Source of the DNA: Kitasatospora sp. NBC_01250
GTDB lineage: Bacteria > Actinomycetota > Actinomycetes > Streptomycetales > Streptomycetaceae
Length of the DNA stretch: 64,000 nucleotides
Reading direction: 5' to 3'
NCBI RefSeq assembly: GCF_036226465.1
Contig: NZ_CP108476.1
Location: forward strand, 1,612,001-1,676,000
Both the position numbers and the translations under genes were made by a program. The notes under the pieces were generated by a model. That model was not told where the DNA came from and searched no databases. It saw only the letters and a program-made list of their open reading frames with translations. Below, piece after piece: positions 19,849-28,616 of the stretch (its first letter is position 1; every line of letters starts with the position of its first letter).

Positions 19849-21194
19849 CGAACAGCGGGGACAGCGCCTGGCTGATGATGGCCGCCGCCATGGTGCTGCT
19901 GATGGCGCCGGGCCTGGCCTTCTTCTACGGCGGCATGGTGCGCACCGGCCAGGTCATCGCGATGCTCAAGATGTGCTTCGGCTGCGTGGTGCTGGTGAGC
20001 GTCATCTGGTTCACCGTCGGCTACTCGCTCGCGTTCGGCACCGACGTCGGCGGGCACGGGCTGATCGGCGGGCTCGACCACGTCTTCATGACCGGTGTCG
20101 GGCTCGACTCGCGCACCGGCGACACCCCCACCGTGACCTTCTCGGTGTTCCACATGTCCTTCGCCATCGTGACCGTGGCCCTGATCAGCGGCTCGGTGGC
20201 CGGGCGCGCCACCATGCGCGGCTGGCTGGTCTTCGTCTGCGCCTGGACCCTGCTGGTCTACGTCCCGATGGCGCACTGGGTCTTCGCGCCGGAGGGCTGG
20301 GTGGCCCGGCAGGTCGGCGCGGTCGACTTCTCCGGCGGCACGGTGGTCGAACTGAGCTCCGGCGCGGCCGGGCTGGCACTGGCGGTGGTCGCCGGGCGGC
20401 GCGCGGACTTCGAGCGCCAGCCGATCCGGCCGCACAACCTGCCGCTGGTGGTGATCGGCCTGGCGCTGCTCTGGTTCGGCTGGTTCGGCTTCAACACCGG
20501 CTCGTCGCTGGGTGTGCCGGGCGCGGCGGCGATGGGCTTCGTCAACACCCAGCTGGCCGCGGGGGCCGCGATGGCGGGCTGGGCGGTGACCGGCTACTGG
20601 CGCACCCGGCAGGTCGGCCTGCTCGACATGTGCATGGGCGCGGTCACCGGCATGGTCGCGATGACGCCGGCGGCCGGCGACGTGACGCCCGCCTGGGCCG
20701 CCGCGATCGGCTTCCTGGCCGGACTGACCTGCGCCTTCGCGATCAGCTGGAAGTACCGGTTCGGGGTGGACGACACACTGGACGTGGTCGGCATCCACGG
20801 CTGGGGCGGGCTGTTCGGCATGGTGATGGTGGGGCTGGCGGCCACCGGCGTGATGACCGCGAAGAAGGGCGTCTTCTACGGCGGCGGCTGGGACCTGCTG
20901 GGCAAACAGCTGGTGGCGGTGCTGGTGCTCGGGCTCTTCTCGTTCGGGATGACCGCGCTGATCGGCAAGCTGGTGGACCTGACGGTGGGGCTGCGCCAGT
21001 CCAGCGCGGCCGAGGAGCACGAGCAGGTCTACCAGAACGACTGGGACGCGCAGTTCAAGGAGATCGCGGACGCACTGCGGGGCGACTCCGAGGGCTCGAG
21101 CGGCGGCCCGGGCGGCGAGGGGGTGGACGCGAGCGCGCTGCTCGACCAGGTGCGCCGGATGCTGGCGGCCGACCCGCAGCGGCTGGGCGAGTAG
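19845..21194 (+). CDS. amt: ammonium transporter (Amt family), second of a tandem pair
   Basis: A 449-residue paralogue of the upstream gene, coupled through a GTGA overlap (GTG 19845). It keeps APGLAFFYGGMVRTGQVI, MAHWVFAPEGW and DTLDVVGIHGWGGLFGM. The first pore His is again Glu (GGTVVELSSGAAGLAL). Its C-terminal tail (EEHEQVYQNDWDAQFKEIADALRG) differs in sequence from the first copy. No glnK or glnD follows, unlike the classical amtB-glnK-glnD arrangement. Confidence 0.95.
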   Translation: MTNSGDSAWLMMAAAMVLLMAPGLAFFYGGMVRTGQVIAMLKMCFGCVVLVSVIWFTVGYSLAFGTDVGGHGLIGGLDHVFMTGVGLDSRTGDTPTVTFSVFHMSFAIVTVALISGSVAGRATMRGWLVFVCAWTLLVYVPMAHWVFAPEGWVARQVGAVDFSGGTVVELSSGAAGLALAVVAGRRADFERQPIRPHNLPLVVIGLALLWFGWFGFNTGSSLGVPGAAAMGFVNTQLAAGAAMAGWAVTGYWRTRQVGLLDMCMGAVTGMVAMTPAAGDVTPAWAAAIGFLAGLTCAFAISWKYRFGVDDTLDVVGIHGWGGLFGMVMVGLAATGVMTAKKGVFYGGGWDLLGKQLVAVLVLGLFSFGMTALIGKLVDLTVGLRQSSAAEEHEQVYQNDWDAQFKEIADALRGDSEGSSGGPGGEGVDASALLDQVRRMLAADPQRLGE

Positions 21195-21202
21195 GGCCTG
21201 CG

Positions 21203-21251
21203 GGAACGCCGTCGCCCCGGGCCCGCGCCGGGTCCGGGGCGACGGCGTTCC
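21203..21251. terminator. intrinsic terminator after the amt pair
   Basis: An 18-bp perfect stem (21203-21220 with 21234-21251) with a 13-base loop starts eight bases after the second amt stop. It also lies downstream of the convergent thioesterase gene and can serve both. Confidence 0.85.
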
Positions 21252-21264
21252 GGTCGGCCAGGTC

Positions 21265-22041
21265 CTAGGTGTTCTGACCCGCGAGGTCGGCGGTCACGGC
21301 GTCGAACACCGCCTGGGTGGACTCCCCGGTGAGGAAGAAGTGACCGCCCGGGAAGAGCCGCACCGAGCTGTCGGCGGTGGTGGTGCCCGCCCAGCGCTCC
21401 AGCTCCTCGACCGTCACGGAGTCGTCCTGCCCGCCGAGGACGGAGACCGGGCAGGCCAGCTGCGGGCCGGCCGGGGGCCGGAAGGACTCGTAGACGGCGT
21501 AGTCGGCCCGCAGCGTCGGCAGGATCAGCTCCAGCAGGCCCGCGTTCTCCAGCACCTCCTCCGGGGTGCCGCCCATCTCGCGCAGGTCCTGGACCAGCTG
21601 CGCGTCCGACCAGCGCGCCCGGCCCGGCTTGCGCGGGGCCGAGCCCGGACCCGGGCAGCCGCTGAGCGTCAGCCGGGTGGGCGCCTGCGGGCCGGTCCGC
21701 GGGGCGGCCATGGCGATGCCGTAGGCGATCAGTGCGCCCATGCTGTGCCCGAAGAGCGCGTAGGGACGGTCCAGCAGCGGCCGTATCGCCGCGAAGAGCT
21801 GCTCGACGACCTGCCCGTAGTCCGTCAGGTGCGGCTCGGCCAGCCGCGCCTCACGGCCCGGCAGCTGGACGGCGAGCACCTCGACATCGGCGGGCATGGC
21901 GGCCGGCCAGTCGCGGTAGAGCAGGGCGCCGGCACCGGCGGGGTGGAAGCAGAAGAGCCGACGGCGGGCCTGCGGTCGGGCGACCACCGGGCGGACCCAG
22001 GCGCCGGTGGAGTTGGTGGGGTTCATGGGCAGCAGAGACAT
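21265..22041 (-). CDS. type II thioesterase (alpha/beta hydrolase)
   Basis: An external editing thioesterase of the kind that clears misprimed acyl groups from PKS or NRPS carriers. In 258 residues: FCFHPAGAGALLYRDW (oxyanion region), nucleophile elbow GHSMGALIAY, the Asp in GGQDDSVT and the catalytic His in FPGGHFFLTGE. The start has AAAGG upstream. No PKS or NRPS gene is adjacent, so its partner lies elsewhere or is lost. Confidence 0.9.
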   Translation of the reverse strand: MSLLPMNPTNSTGAWVRPVVARPQARRRLFCFHPAGAGALLYRDWPAAMPADVEVLAVQLPGREARLAEPHLTDYGQVVEQLFAAIRPLLDRPYALFGHSMGALIAYGIAMAAPRTGPQAPTRLTLSGCPGPGSAPRKPGRARWSDAQLVQDLREMGGTPEEVLENAGLLELILPTLRADYAVYESFRPPAGPQLACPVSVLGGQDDSVTVEELERWAGTTTADSSVRLFPGGHFFLTGESTQAVFDAVTADLAGQNT

Positions 22042-22125
22042 GAGGGGAGCCTTTCAGGTATCGCGGACGCAGGCAAAGGTCCGGCCTGCCGCCCCGGTCA
22101 CACCTGGTCGGCCGGTGGAACGCGC

Positions 22126-22159
22126 CCGGGCCGCGATGGTCCCCGCCATCGCGGCCCGG
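22126..22159 (-). terminator. hairpin terminator after the sedolisin gene
   Basis: A perfect 14-bp stem (22126-22139 with 22146-22159) with a six-base loop lies 60 bp beyond the stop of the protease gene and upstream of the thioesterase. Confidence 0.7.
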
Positions 22160-22218
22160 CCCTGCGGTGGGCCACCGCTCTCCCCTACGATCGCCCACCG
22201 GGTCCGCTGCTGATCAGG

Positions 22219-23907
22219 TCAGCACGTGCCCTGGTCCGTCCACACGGCCCAGGAGCCCGGCGCGCCCGGGGCGGCCCCGGTCGAGTACCAGGTCGAGAGC
22301 CACTTGTGGCCGTTGTAGGAGACCTGGTCGCCCGGTGCGTACGAGCTGCTCGCGCTCCACGCCGTCAGCCCGGTGCAGCCACCGCCGCCGCCGGTGGCGA
22401 CGGTCCAGCTGAAGCTGGTGCTGCCCGAGGCGCTGCCCGAGCTCGCCGTCACCGTCACGTTCGAGGTACCGGCCGTGGTCGGCGTCCCCGAGACCACACC
22501 GGCGGAGCTGATCGACAGACCCGCCGGCAGCCCGGTCGCACTGTAGGTCAATGCCTTGCCCGCCGAGTCGGAACCGGAGACCGCCAGCGACACCGCGGTG
22601 CCCACCGTGCTGCTCTGACTGCCCGGGTTGGTCACCGTGACGGTCTCGGTGGTCGTGGTCCCCGCGGTGAAGCCGCTCACGCCGTTCGGGGTGCCGAGGC
22701 CGGTCGGGCCGTCGTAGCCCGGGCCCGCGGTGCAGAAGTAGGACGGCGAGCAGCTGCCGTTGTTGCCGGTGGTGACGTCGTTGAAGCTGCTCGTGTGGTT
22801 GTAGGGGTACTGGTTGGCGCGGTCGCCCGGGTTCGGGGCGCCGGCCAGCGCCCAGGCCGAGGCGATGATCGGGGAGGCCGCGCTGGTACCGCCGTAGACG
22901 GCCCAGCCGCTGCCGCCGTAGGTCTGGTAGACCGCGACGCCGGTGGCCGGGTCGGCGACCGCGGAGACGTCGGTCTCCATCCGGTTCGCGCAGCCCGTGT
23001 CGTGCTGCCAGGACGGCTTGGGGTCGTAGGCCGAGCAGCCGGAGCCGGTGCCCTCGGAGGCACTGGTGTTCCAGACGCTCTCGCTCCAGCCGCGGGCGTT
23101 GGACGCCTTGGTCAGCGCGGTGCCGCCGACCGCGGTCACGTACTGCGAGGTCGCGGGGTACTCGGCACCGTAGTTGGAGTCACCGGCGCTGGCGGTGATC
23201 GCCACCCCGGGGTGGTTGAAGTACTGGCTGTCCGCGCTGAGGTCGGAGGAGTCCTCGGAGCCGCCGTAGCTGTTGGAGACGAACTTGGCGCCCTGCGCGA
23301 CGGCCTGGTTGACCGCGGTGCCCAGGTCGCTCATGTTCGCCGAGGTGGCCTCGACCAGCACGATGTGGCAGTTCGGGCAGACCGCGCTGACCATGTCGAG
23401 GTCGAGCGAGATCTCACCGGCCCAACCGGTGTCGCCGGTCGGGTAGCTGGTCCCGCCGTTCTCGTCGACCTTCTTGAAGCAGCCGTTCGCCGTGGTGCAG
23501 GCCGGCAGCCCGTAGGTGGAGCGGTAGGTGGCCAGGTCCGACTCGGCGTTCGGGTCGTCCTGGGCGTCCACGATGCCGACCGTCTGGCCGGAGCCGCCCG
23601 TGGTGGGCAGGTTGTAGGCGCTGGCCAGGTCGGTCGGGCCGTAGCCGGAGTGGGCCGCGTCGGGCGAGAGCGCGAGCTGGTGGAGGTCGGTGCGCTTGAG
23701 CGCCAGGCAGGCCAGCTCACCCGGGTGGGTGGGCGCGGCGCACGAGCGGGTCACGGAGACCCCGGCGGAGCCGTCGGCCCCGGCGGACGGGACGGCGCTC
23801 GCGCTGCCGGCGAAGGCCGTGGACAGCGAGACGACCAGCAGGCCGAGGACGGAGAGCGGTGCCAGTCGTGCGGATCGAGATCGGCGTTCCGTTGGGTGCT
23901 TGTCCAT
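22219..23907 (-). CDS. secreted sedolisin-type (S53) serine-carboxyl peptidase with chitin-binding tail
   Basis: An extracellular protease of 562 residues. The signal peptide (MDKHPTERRSRSARL, hydrophobic core, cut near ASA-VP) leads into an S53 catalytic domain. GEISLDLDM gives the Glu-x-x-x-Asp pair, ASAGDSNYG the oxyanion Asp, GGTSAASPI the nucleophile Ser and GLGTPNG the calcium site. The long pro-kumamolisin propeptide of many S53 enzymes is missing. A putative Ig domain (about 435-515) and a C-terminal CBM5/12 module (WSASSSYAPGDQVSYNG) follow. AAGGAG precedes ATG 23907. Confidence 0.88.
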   Translation of the reverse strand: MDKHPTERRSRSARLAPLSVLGLLVVSLSTAFAGSASAVPSAGADGSAGVSVTRSCAAPTHPGELACLALKRTDLHQLALSPDAAHSGYGPTDLASAYNLPTTGGSGQTVGIVDAQDDPNAESDLATYRSTYGLPACTTANGCFKKVDENGGTSYPTGDTGWAGEISLDLDMVSAVCPNCHIVLVEATSANMSDLGTAVNQAVAQGAKFVSNSYGGSEDSSDLSADSQYFNHPGVAITASAGDSNYGAEYPATSQYVTAVGGTALTKASNARGWSESVWNTSASEGTGSGCSAYDPKPSWQHDTGCANRMETDVSAVADPATGVAVYQTYGGSGWAVYGGTSAASPIIASAWALAGAPNPGDRANQYPYNHTSSFNDVTTGNNGSCSPSYFCTAGPGYDGPTGLGTPNGVSGFTAGTTTTETVTVTNPGSQSSTVGTAVSLAVSGSDSAGKALTYSATGLPAGLSISSAGVVSGTPTTAGTSNVTVTASSGSASGSTSFSWTVATGGGGGCTGLTAWSASSSYAPGDQVSYNGHKWLSTWYSTGAAPGAPGSWAVWTDQGTC

Positions 23908-24250
23908 ACGGACTCCTTGGCGGACATCGCCCTTGGTGTGGGGGCGGACGAGTGCTCGGCGGGCGGGGTCGCCCGCGAGCGCATCCCGCGCCGTCGGCAC
24001 GGCACCCGGGCACGGCGAACCGGGACCGGGGCGACGGCCGGGGCGGCAGAGGATGGCGGGCACGACGCGGTGTGAGAAGGGTGGGGGTCTGCGCATGCCG
24101 CGTCGAGCGCAAAACGTAGCCCGCGACCCCGGCCCGGTCAATGAATCGAAGTCAAAGTGCCACCCTTGCCCATGACTTGCGATTCCGAGGGGAGACCCTT
24201 GACGGGCCGCCGTCATGGCTGTCCGTCGCCACCGGCCGCGCCGGGCGCGT
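23908..24250 (-). other. leader region of the sedolisin gene
   Basis: About 340 bases without a gene. They hold the sedolisin promoter (24113-24141), a 5' leader of about 200 nt and the ribosome binding site. No riboswitch or small ORF could be supported. Confidence 0.5.
24113..24141 (-). promoter_or_regulatory. predicted promoter of the sedolisin gene
   Basis: On the minus strand TTGACC (24141-24136), a 17-base spacer and TACGTT (24118-24113) form a good housekeeping-type promoter. The -10 hexamer is the same as in the predicted ureA promoter. Confidence 0.6.
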
Positions 24251-27136
24251 TCAGCCCACCAGTCGACGGGCCGTCAGTTCGGTGCGGTCGCGCACGCCGA
24301 ATCTTCGGTAGAGCCGGGTCAGGCTGCCCTCCACCGACTTGACCGAGACGTGCAGGGTGGTGGCGATCTGCCGGTTGGTCGCGCCGCCGCGCACCAGCTC
24401 GACGATCCGGCCCTCCAGGTCGCTGAGCGCGGGCGCGGGACCGTCGACCCCGTCCAGCCGGGCCAGCCGCTCCTGGGTGTGGGCCAGCCAGGGCAGGCAG
24501 CGCGCGGCGGCGAAGACCTCGGCCGCCGCTCGCAGGTCCGCCCGGGCGGCGGCCCGGCGCCTGGCCCGCCGCTCCAGGTCACCGAGGGTGAGCAGCGCGC
24601 GGGCGCGCTCCAGCGGGTAGGGGTGCGCACGCGGCAGCCGGGCGCGCAGTTCGTCGGCGGCGCCGCGCGGATCGCCGTCCCGCGCCGTCAGCAGCGCGCG
24701 GGCCCGGGCCAGTCCGAGCCGCAGCACCTGCCGGTCCAGCCGGGCGACCTCCGAGGTGGCCTCCTCCAGCGCCCGCCAGGCCCGTTCCGGCGCGCCCGAG
24801 GCGCACAGCGCCTCCACCAGGTCGGCGTCCACCAGGAAGAGTGCCGGATCGGTGTAGCCGAGCCCGCGCAGCAGCGAGCGGCAGCGGCCCAGGTGCTCGG
24901 CGGCCTGCGGGAAGCGTCCGCCGAGCAGGTCGGCGCGGCCCAGCAGGCCCACCGCGTAGGCGGCCCACTCGATGTCACCGGCCGCCTCGGCGGCGCGGAC
25001 GGCGGCCGTGGCCAGCTCGGTGGCACGCTCGACGGTGCCGCCGTTGAGCTCGGCCGCCGCGCTGAGCACCAGTCCGGGCGCGGGGGTCGGCCCCAGCTCC
25101 CGGCGCAGCCGGCCCCCGTAGCGGCCGGCCTGGTAGGCCTGGGCGCAGCGCCCGGCCCGCTCGTTCGCCGAGGCGACCAGGTGCAGCACGTCGGCCAGGT
25201 CCTTGAGCCGCCCGGCGCCCTCCACCTCCCGGCGCAGCTCGTCGACCTCCGCCAGTGCCTCGGTGACCGACCCGGCGCGCAGCAGCCACACCACCCGGCA
25301 GCAGCGGACCTGGATCGAGGCGGCGGTCAGCGCGGCGGCCGGACGCCCGGCGGCGAGCGCGGCGGCCTGCCGCAGCGAGGGCAGCACCCGGTCGGGGCGC
25401 AGCTGCATCTCGATCGGGGTGCGCAGCGCGATCACCTCGATCTGCTGCTCGGGGTCGCCACTGTGCTGCGCGTGGCGCTCGGCCTCGGCGAGTTCGGCCA
25501 GGCCCAGGTCACAGCGCCCGGTGCTGAGCGCGTGCTCCGCGCGGTGCAGCTGGACGGCGGCACGCAGCCGCGGGTCCTCGCCGGCGTCCGCCTGCGCCGC
25601 GTCGAGCAGCGCGGGCACCGACGACCGGTCGCCGCCGGCCAGTTGCACCAGGAGCAGCCGCGCGCCCACCCGGGCTGCCCGGTTGGCGGTGCGCAGGACG
25701 GCCGCGCAGGCCTGCTCGGCGGCCTCGCCCTGGCCCGCGTCGTGCGCGTGGCGGGCCGCGTCGAGCAGTCGGTCGGCGGCCAACTCCGGTTCGTCGGCCG
25801 TGCGTTCGGCGGCGAGGCGGGCCAGCTCGGCGGCCAGTGCGGGCGCCCCGCGATCGACCGCGATGCGGGCGGCGGCGGCCAGCTCGGCCGCCAGGCCCGG
25901 GTCCGGTTCGGGGCAGGCCAGCGCGCGGTGGCGGGCCCGCTCCAGCGGGTCCTCCAGCTCTGCCGCGAGGCGGGCGTGGCACTGCCGGCGCTCCTCCGGG
26001 GTGGCGTCGGCGTAGACCAGCTCACGCAGCAGCGGGTGGGCGAAGTGCGGCTCGCCGCCCGGCCCGTGGACCAGCAGGCCGGCGGCGAGCGCCGGGGCGA
26101 GCGCCTGCCGGTCGGCACCGGGGCGGGCTGCCTGTGCCGCATGATCTCCGTGAGCCCGATGATCTGCGTGAACGCCATGACCTGCGTGCGCCGCCTGATC
26201 TACGTGCGCCGCAGACAACCGGCTGACTGCGCCCAGCTGCAGCAACGCGTCGAGGGTCGCGCGCGGCAGCGTCGCCAGCCGGTCCGCGTGCGGGACGTGC
26301 AGTCTGCGCGGCACCGGCAGCGGGTCGTCGGCGCGGATCGCGGTCGGCAAGCGGCTTGCCGCCTGAGCGAGTTCGAGGGCGTAGCCGGGATTGCCGCCGC
26401 TGGCCAGCCTGATCCGCCCGGTGACCGGATCGCTCGGCGTCAGCCGGCCTCGGGTGCGGAGCAGTTCATCGATGACGGCGGGCGGCAGCGGGTTCAGCCC
26501 GAGTTCGGTCACGGGCTCCGGCAGCAGGTCGAGACAGCTGGGCTCGGCTCCCTCGGTGAGCCGCTCGGTGGCCAGCACCTGGACCCGGTGCCCGCCGATC
26601 CGGCGAGCGGCGAAGGCGAGCACCCGGGCGCTCTCCTGATCCAGGCAGTGCGCGTCGTCCAGGACCAGCAGCACCGGACGGCGCGCGGCCAGCGCCCGCA
26701 GCAGCTCCAGCACGGCGACCCGAAGGGCGAGTTGGTCCACCGCCCGGTCGGTGCGGGGATCCGGGCGGGGACCGGCGGGCCGGCCGGGCGAGCCCTCACC
26801 GGCCGGGGCGCGCAGCAGCGCGACGTCCAGCGCGGCACGCAGGTGCGGGGCTATCAGCCCGTCGCCCGGCCCCCCGACCCGCGCGTCCGGCTCCGCGAGC
26901 GGGCCCGCGAACAGGTCGTAGAGCGCGAGATGCGGCAACCCGGCCTCCAGCGCCGAGGAACCGCTGCGCAGCACCAGCGTTCCGCTCGCGGACGCCTCGG
27001 CGGCCATGGCGTCCAGCACCGCGGACTTCCCGATCCCGCCCGGCCCGGTCAGCAGCACCGCGCCACCACCCGCGAGACCGGCCCGGCAACGCAGCAGGGT
27101 CGTCTCGCGACCCAGGAGAGCCGTCACGTCGTTCAT
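24251..27136 (-). CDS. large ATP-binding LuxR-family (LAL) transcriptional regulator
   Basis: A 961-residue regulator of the LAL type often tied to secondary metabolism. Walker A is GPGGIGKSAVL (residues 31-41) and Walker B is PVLLVLDDAHCLD (about 160). A long helical TPR-like middle follows, then a C-terminal LuxR HTH (GGATNRQIATTLHVSVKSVE). ATG 27136 is chosen because homology begins at MNDVTALLGRE. Around residues 330-360 lies a His/Ala-rich insertion (AAHVDQAAHAGHGVHADH) encoded by imperfect tandem repeats. The target is unknown; neighbours are a protease and a thioesterase. Confidence 0.9.
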   Translation of the reverse strand: MNDVTALLGRETTLLRCRAGLAGGGAVLLTGPGGIGKSAVLDAMAAEASASGTLVLRSGSSALEAGLPHLALYDLFAGPLAEPDARVGGPGDGLIAPHLRAALDVALLRAPAGEGSPGRPAGPRPDPRTDRAVDQLALRVAVLELLRALAARRPVLLVLDDAHCLDQESARVLAFAARRIGGHRVQVLATERLTEGAEPSCLDLLPEPVTELGLNPLPPAVIDELLRTRGRLTPSDPVTGRIRLASGGNPGYALELAQAASRLPTAIRADDPLPVPRRLHVPHADRLATLPRATLDALLQLGAVSRLSAAHVDQAAHAGHGVHADHRAHGDHAAQAARPGADRQALAPALAAGLLVHGPGGEPHFAHPLLRELVYADATPEERRQCHARLAAELEDPLERARHRALACPEPDPGLAAELAAAARIAVDRGAPALAAELARLAAERTADEPELAADRLLDAARHAHDAGQGEAAEQACAAVLRTANRAARVGARLLLVQLAGGDRSSVPALLDAAQADAGEDPRLRAAVQLHRAEHALSTGRCDLGLAELAEAERHAQHSGDPEQQIEVIALRTPIEMQLRPDRVLPSLRQAAALAAGRPAAALTAASIQVRCCRVVWLLRAGSVTEALAEVDELRREVEGAGRLKDLADVLHLVASANERAGRCAQAYQAGRYGGRLRRELGPTPAPGLVLSAAAELNGGTVERATELATAAVRAAEAAGDIEWAAYAVGLLGRADLLGGRFPQAAEHLGRCRSLLRGLGYTDPALFLVDADLVEALCASGAPERAWRALEEATSEVARLDRQVLRLGLARARALLTARDGDPRGAADELRARLPRAHPYPLERARALLTLGDLERRARRRAAARADLRAAAEVFAAARCLPWLAHTQERLARLDGVDGPAPALSDLEGRIVELVRGGATNRQIATTLHVSVKSVEGSLTRLYRRFGVRDRTELTARRLVG
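26135..26215 (-). repeat. imperfect tandem repeat encoding a His-rich insertion
   Basis: Units of about 15-18 bp built on CATGATCTNCGTG recur at least four times inside the LAL gene. They encode the His/Ala/Asp/Gly-rich stretch. Such repeats change length easily by slippage. Confidence 0.55.
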
Positions 27137-27288
27137 GACGAAGAGTGTGGCGCCGAGGCGCTGCAATGGTCTAGTCCTTAAGCAATGTCCAGTTTATGAC
27201 GGCTCGTCACCCATGGGTGTCTTCGCGGCCGGCTGAAGGAGCACCGCCGCTCTGCGGCTGAGCGCACCTCCCGAGTATCCAGGGACCA

Positions 27289-28479
27289 TCACGCCACCGA
27301 CTCCCCGAAGCGCGGCAGCACAGTGCCCGGGGCGTCCAGCCAGAGGCGCTGAGCGTTGCCGGTCAGGGTGAGGCCGAACCTGCCGGGCCCGGGGCGGTCG
27401 TTGTCGAGCCACCAGCGGTAGCCGGCTTCGGTCTCGTCCCAGAGCCGGCGGGGCCCGTGCTGCCACACCGCGAACCGCGTTGCTTCCGGGTCCCCGTCCC
27501 AGTCGACCGCCGCCCATGAGGAGGCGTCGGTGGTGGCCAGCCACAGCCGCACCGCGACACCGTCCACGTCCGGATCGTGCTGCCGGGCGTGCCACACATC
27601 GCCGAGCCGGGAGCCCATGGCGAACTGGACATCGGCGTCCGATCCGGACACGACCCAGGGGTCCAGGTCGGTCGTCGACTCGTCCGGCAGGTGGTCGTCA
27701 CGCACCACGTCGCGGAAGATCCGCAGATCCGTGCGGTGCGAGCGCATCAGCATGAACGACCCGTAGGGCATGAAACGGCCCTCGGCGCGGCCGTCGCCGA
27801 CCACCAGGCGCAGCGTGCCCCAGCCGATCCACGGGTTCTCCCACGGCGTGAGGATGACCGCGCCGGGGCGCGCCTGAGCGAGCCAGGCCGTCGGTACCCG
27901 GTTGACCGCGCACGTGCTGATGATCCGATCGAAGGGCTGACGAGGAGGCCACCCTCCACCGCCGTCGGCGCAGACCACCTCGGGACGCAGGCCGGCGGCA
28001 CCGAGCGCGGTACGGGCGGTGGCAGCCACCTGGGCATCCACCTCGACCGAGGTCACGTTGGCATCGCCGAGACGGTACGCGAGAAGACCGGCGTTCCACC
28101 CCGTTCCCGTTCCGATCTCCAGCACCCGCATGCCCTCGCGGACATCGAGGTCTTCGAGCATCCGCACCACCACCGACGGCATGGACGCGGACGAGGACGG
28201 CCACACCGCACCCTCCCCCGGGGCCGCCCCGTCGTTCACCTGGGTGACCACAGGAGCGTTCGCACAGGAGGCCCGGAGCCAGCCGGCCGGGTCGTCCGCG
28301 CGGATGAGCGGCTCGTTGTCGTCGCCGACCCAGATCCGATCGGGGATGAAGAGGTGACGGGGGACCGCGGTGAGCGCCTTGGCCCACTCGTCCGGGATCT
28401 CGTGCCCGAGGTCGGCCGTCACCGAGCGGAGCAGGCCGCGCGAGGCGGCCTGCTCGTCAAGCTGGGGATCGTGCGTCAC
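27289..28479 (-). CDS. protein-L-isoaspartate O-methyltransferase-like enzyme, candidate RiPP (imiditide-type) modifier
   Basis: A 396-residue class I SAM-dependent methyltransferase. The N-terminal PIMT signature is ALTAVPRHLFIPDRIW. The substrate-loop-like segment is VNDGAAPGEGAVWPSSSASMPSVV in part (GAVWPSSSASMPSVV). Motif I is VLEIGTGTGWNAGLLA, and DRIISTCAVNRVP follows. It is about 180 residues longer than the housekeeping repair enzyme, with an extra Trp-rich C-terminal domain, as in RiPP-associated PIMTs. GTG 28479 overlaps the stop of the 46-residue peptide gene (GTGA). The inferred job is to methylate Asp in that peptide and promote aspartimide formation; a general repair role is the alternative. 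Confidence 0.75.
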   Translation of the reverse strand: MTHDPQLDEQAASRGLLRSVTADLGHEIPDEWAKALTAVPRHLFIPDRIWVGDDNEPLIRADDPAGWLRASCANAPVVTQVNDGAAPGEGAVWPSSSASMPSVVVRMLEDLDVREGMRVLEIGTGTGWNAGLLAYRLGDANVTSVEVDAQVAATARTALGAAGLRPEVVCADGGGGWPPRQPFDRIISTCAVNRVPTAWLAQARPGAVILTPWENPWIGWGTLRLVVGDGRAEGRFMPYGSFMLMRSHRTDLRIFRDVVRDDHLPDESTTDLDPWVVSGSDADVQFAMGSRLGDVWHARQHDPDVDGVAVRLWLATTDASSWAAVDWDGDPEATRFAVWQHGPRRLWDETEAGYRWWLDNDRPGPGRFGLTLTGNAQRLWLDAPGTVLPRFGESVA

Positions 28480-28616
28480 TTCTCCGCGCCGCCCTTGTGC
28501 TTCGGGTCCGGCGTCGGCCGCTGCCCGTCCTTGGACGGCTTGTCCTTGCTGAAGTCCTTGTCTCCGCCGTGCTTGCCGCCGCCGGAGCTTCCACCCTTAC
28601 CGGTTCCCCATCCCAT
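28476..28616 (-). CDS. 46-residue Lys/Gly/Asp-rich peptide, candidate RiPP precursor
   Basis: A small gene missing from most automatic calls. The product starts MGWGTGKGGSSGGGKHGG and ends in PDPKHKGGAEK. It has nine Lys, one Arg, two His, five Asp and one Glu, so it is basic overall, and has no Cys and no hydrophobic core. The single Asp-Gly pair (Asp30-Gly31) is the residue context most prone to aspartimide formation. ATG 28616 is preceded by a GAGAGAG-type site, and its TGA overlaps the methyltransferase GTG. The tight coupling to a PIMT-like enzyme fits an imiditide-type precursor; it could instead be an unrelated conserved small protein. Confidence 0.6.
   Translation of the reverse strand: MGWGTGKGGSSGGGKHGGDKDFSKDKPSKDGQRPTPDPKHKGGAEK

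Noticed and set aside
21265-27136. A second biosynthetic gene cluster around the type II thioesterase and LAL regulator
   Set aside because: No PKS, NRPS or other scaffold-forming gene lies between 21 and 31 kb.
27289-28616. FxLD lanthipeptide or ATP-grasp (graspetide) system
   Set aside because: The peptide has no FxLD motif and no Cys, and neither a lanthionine synthetase nor an ATP-grasp enzyme is present.
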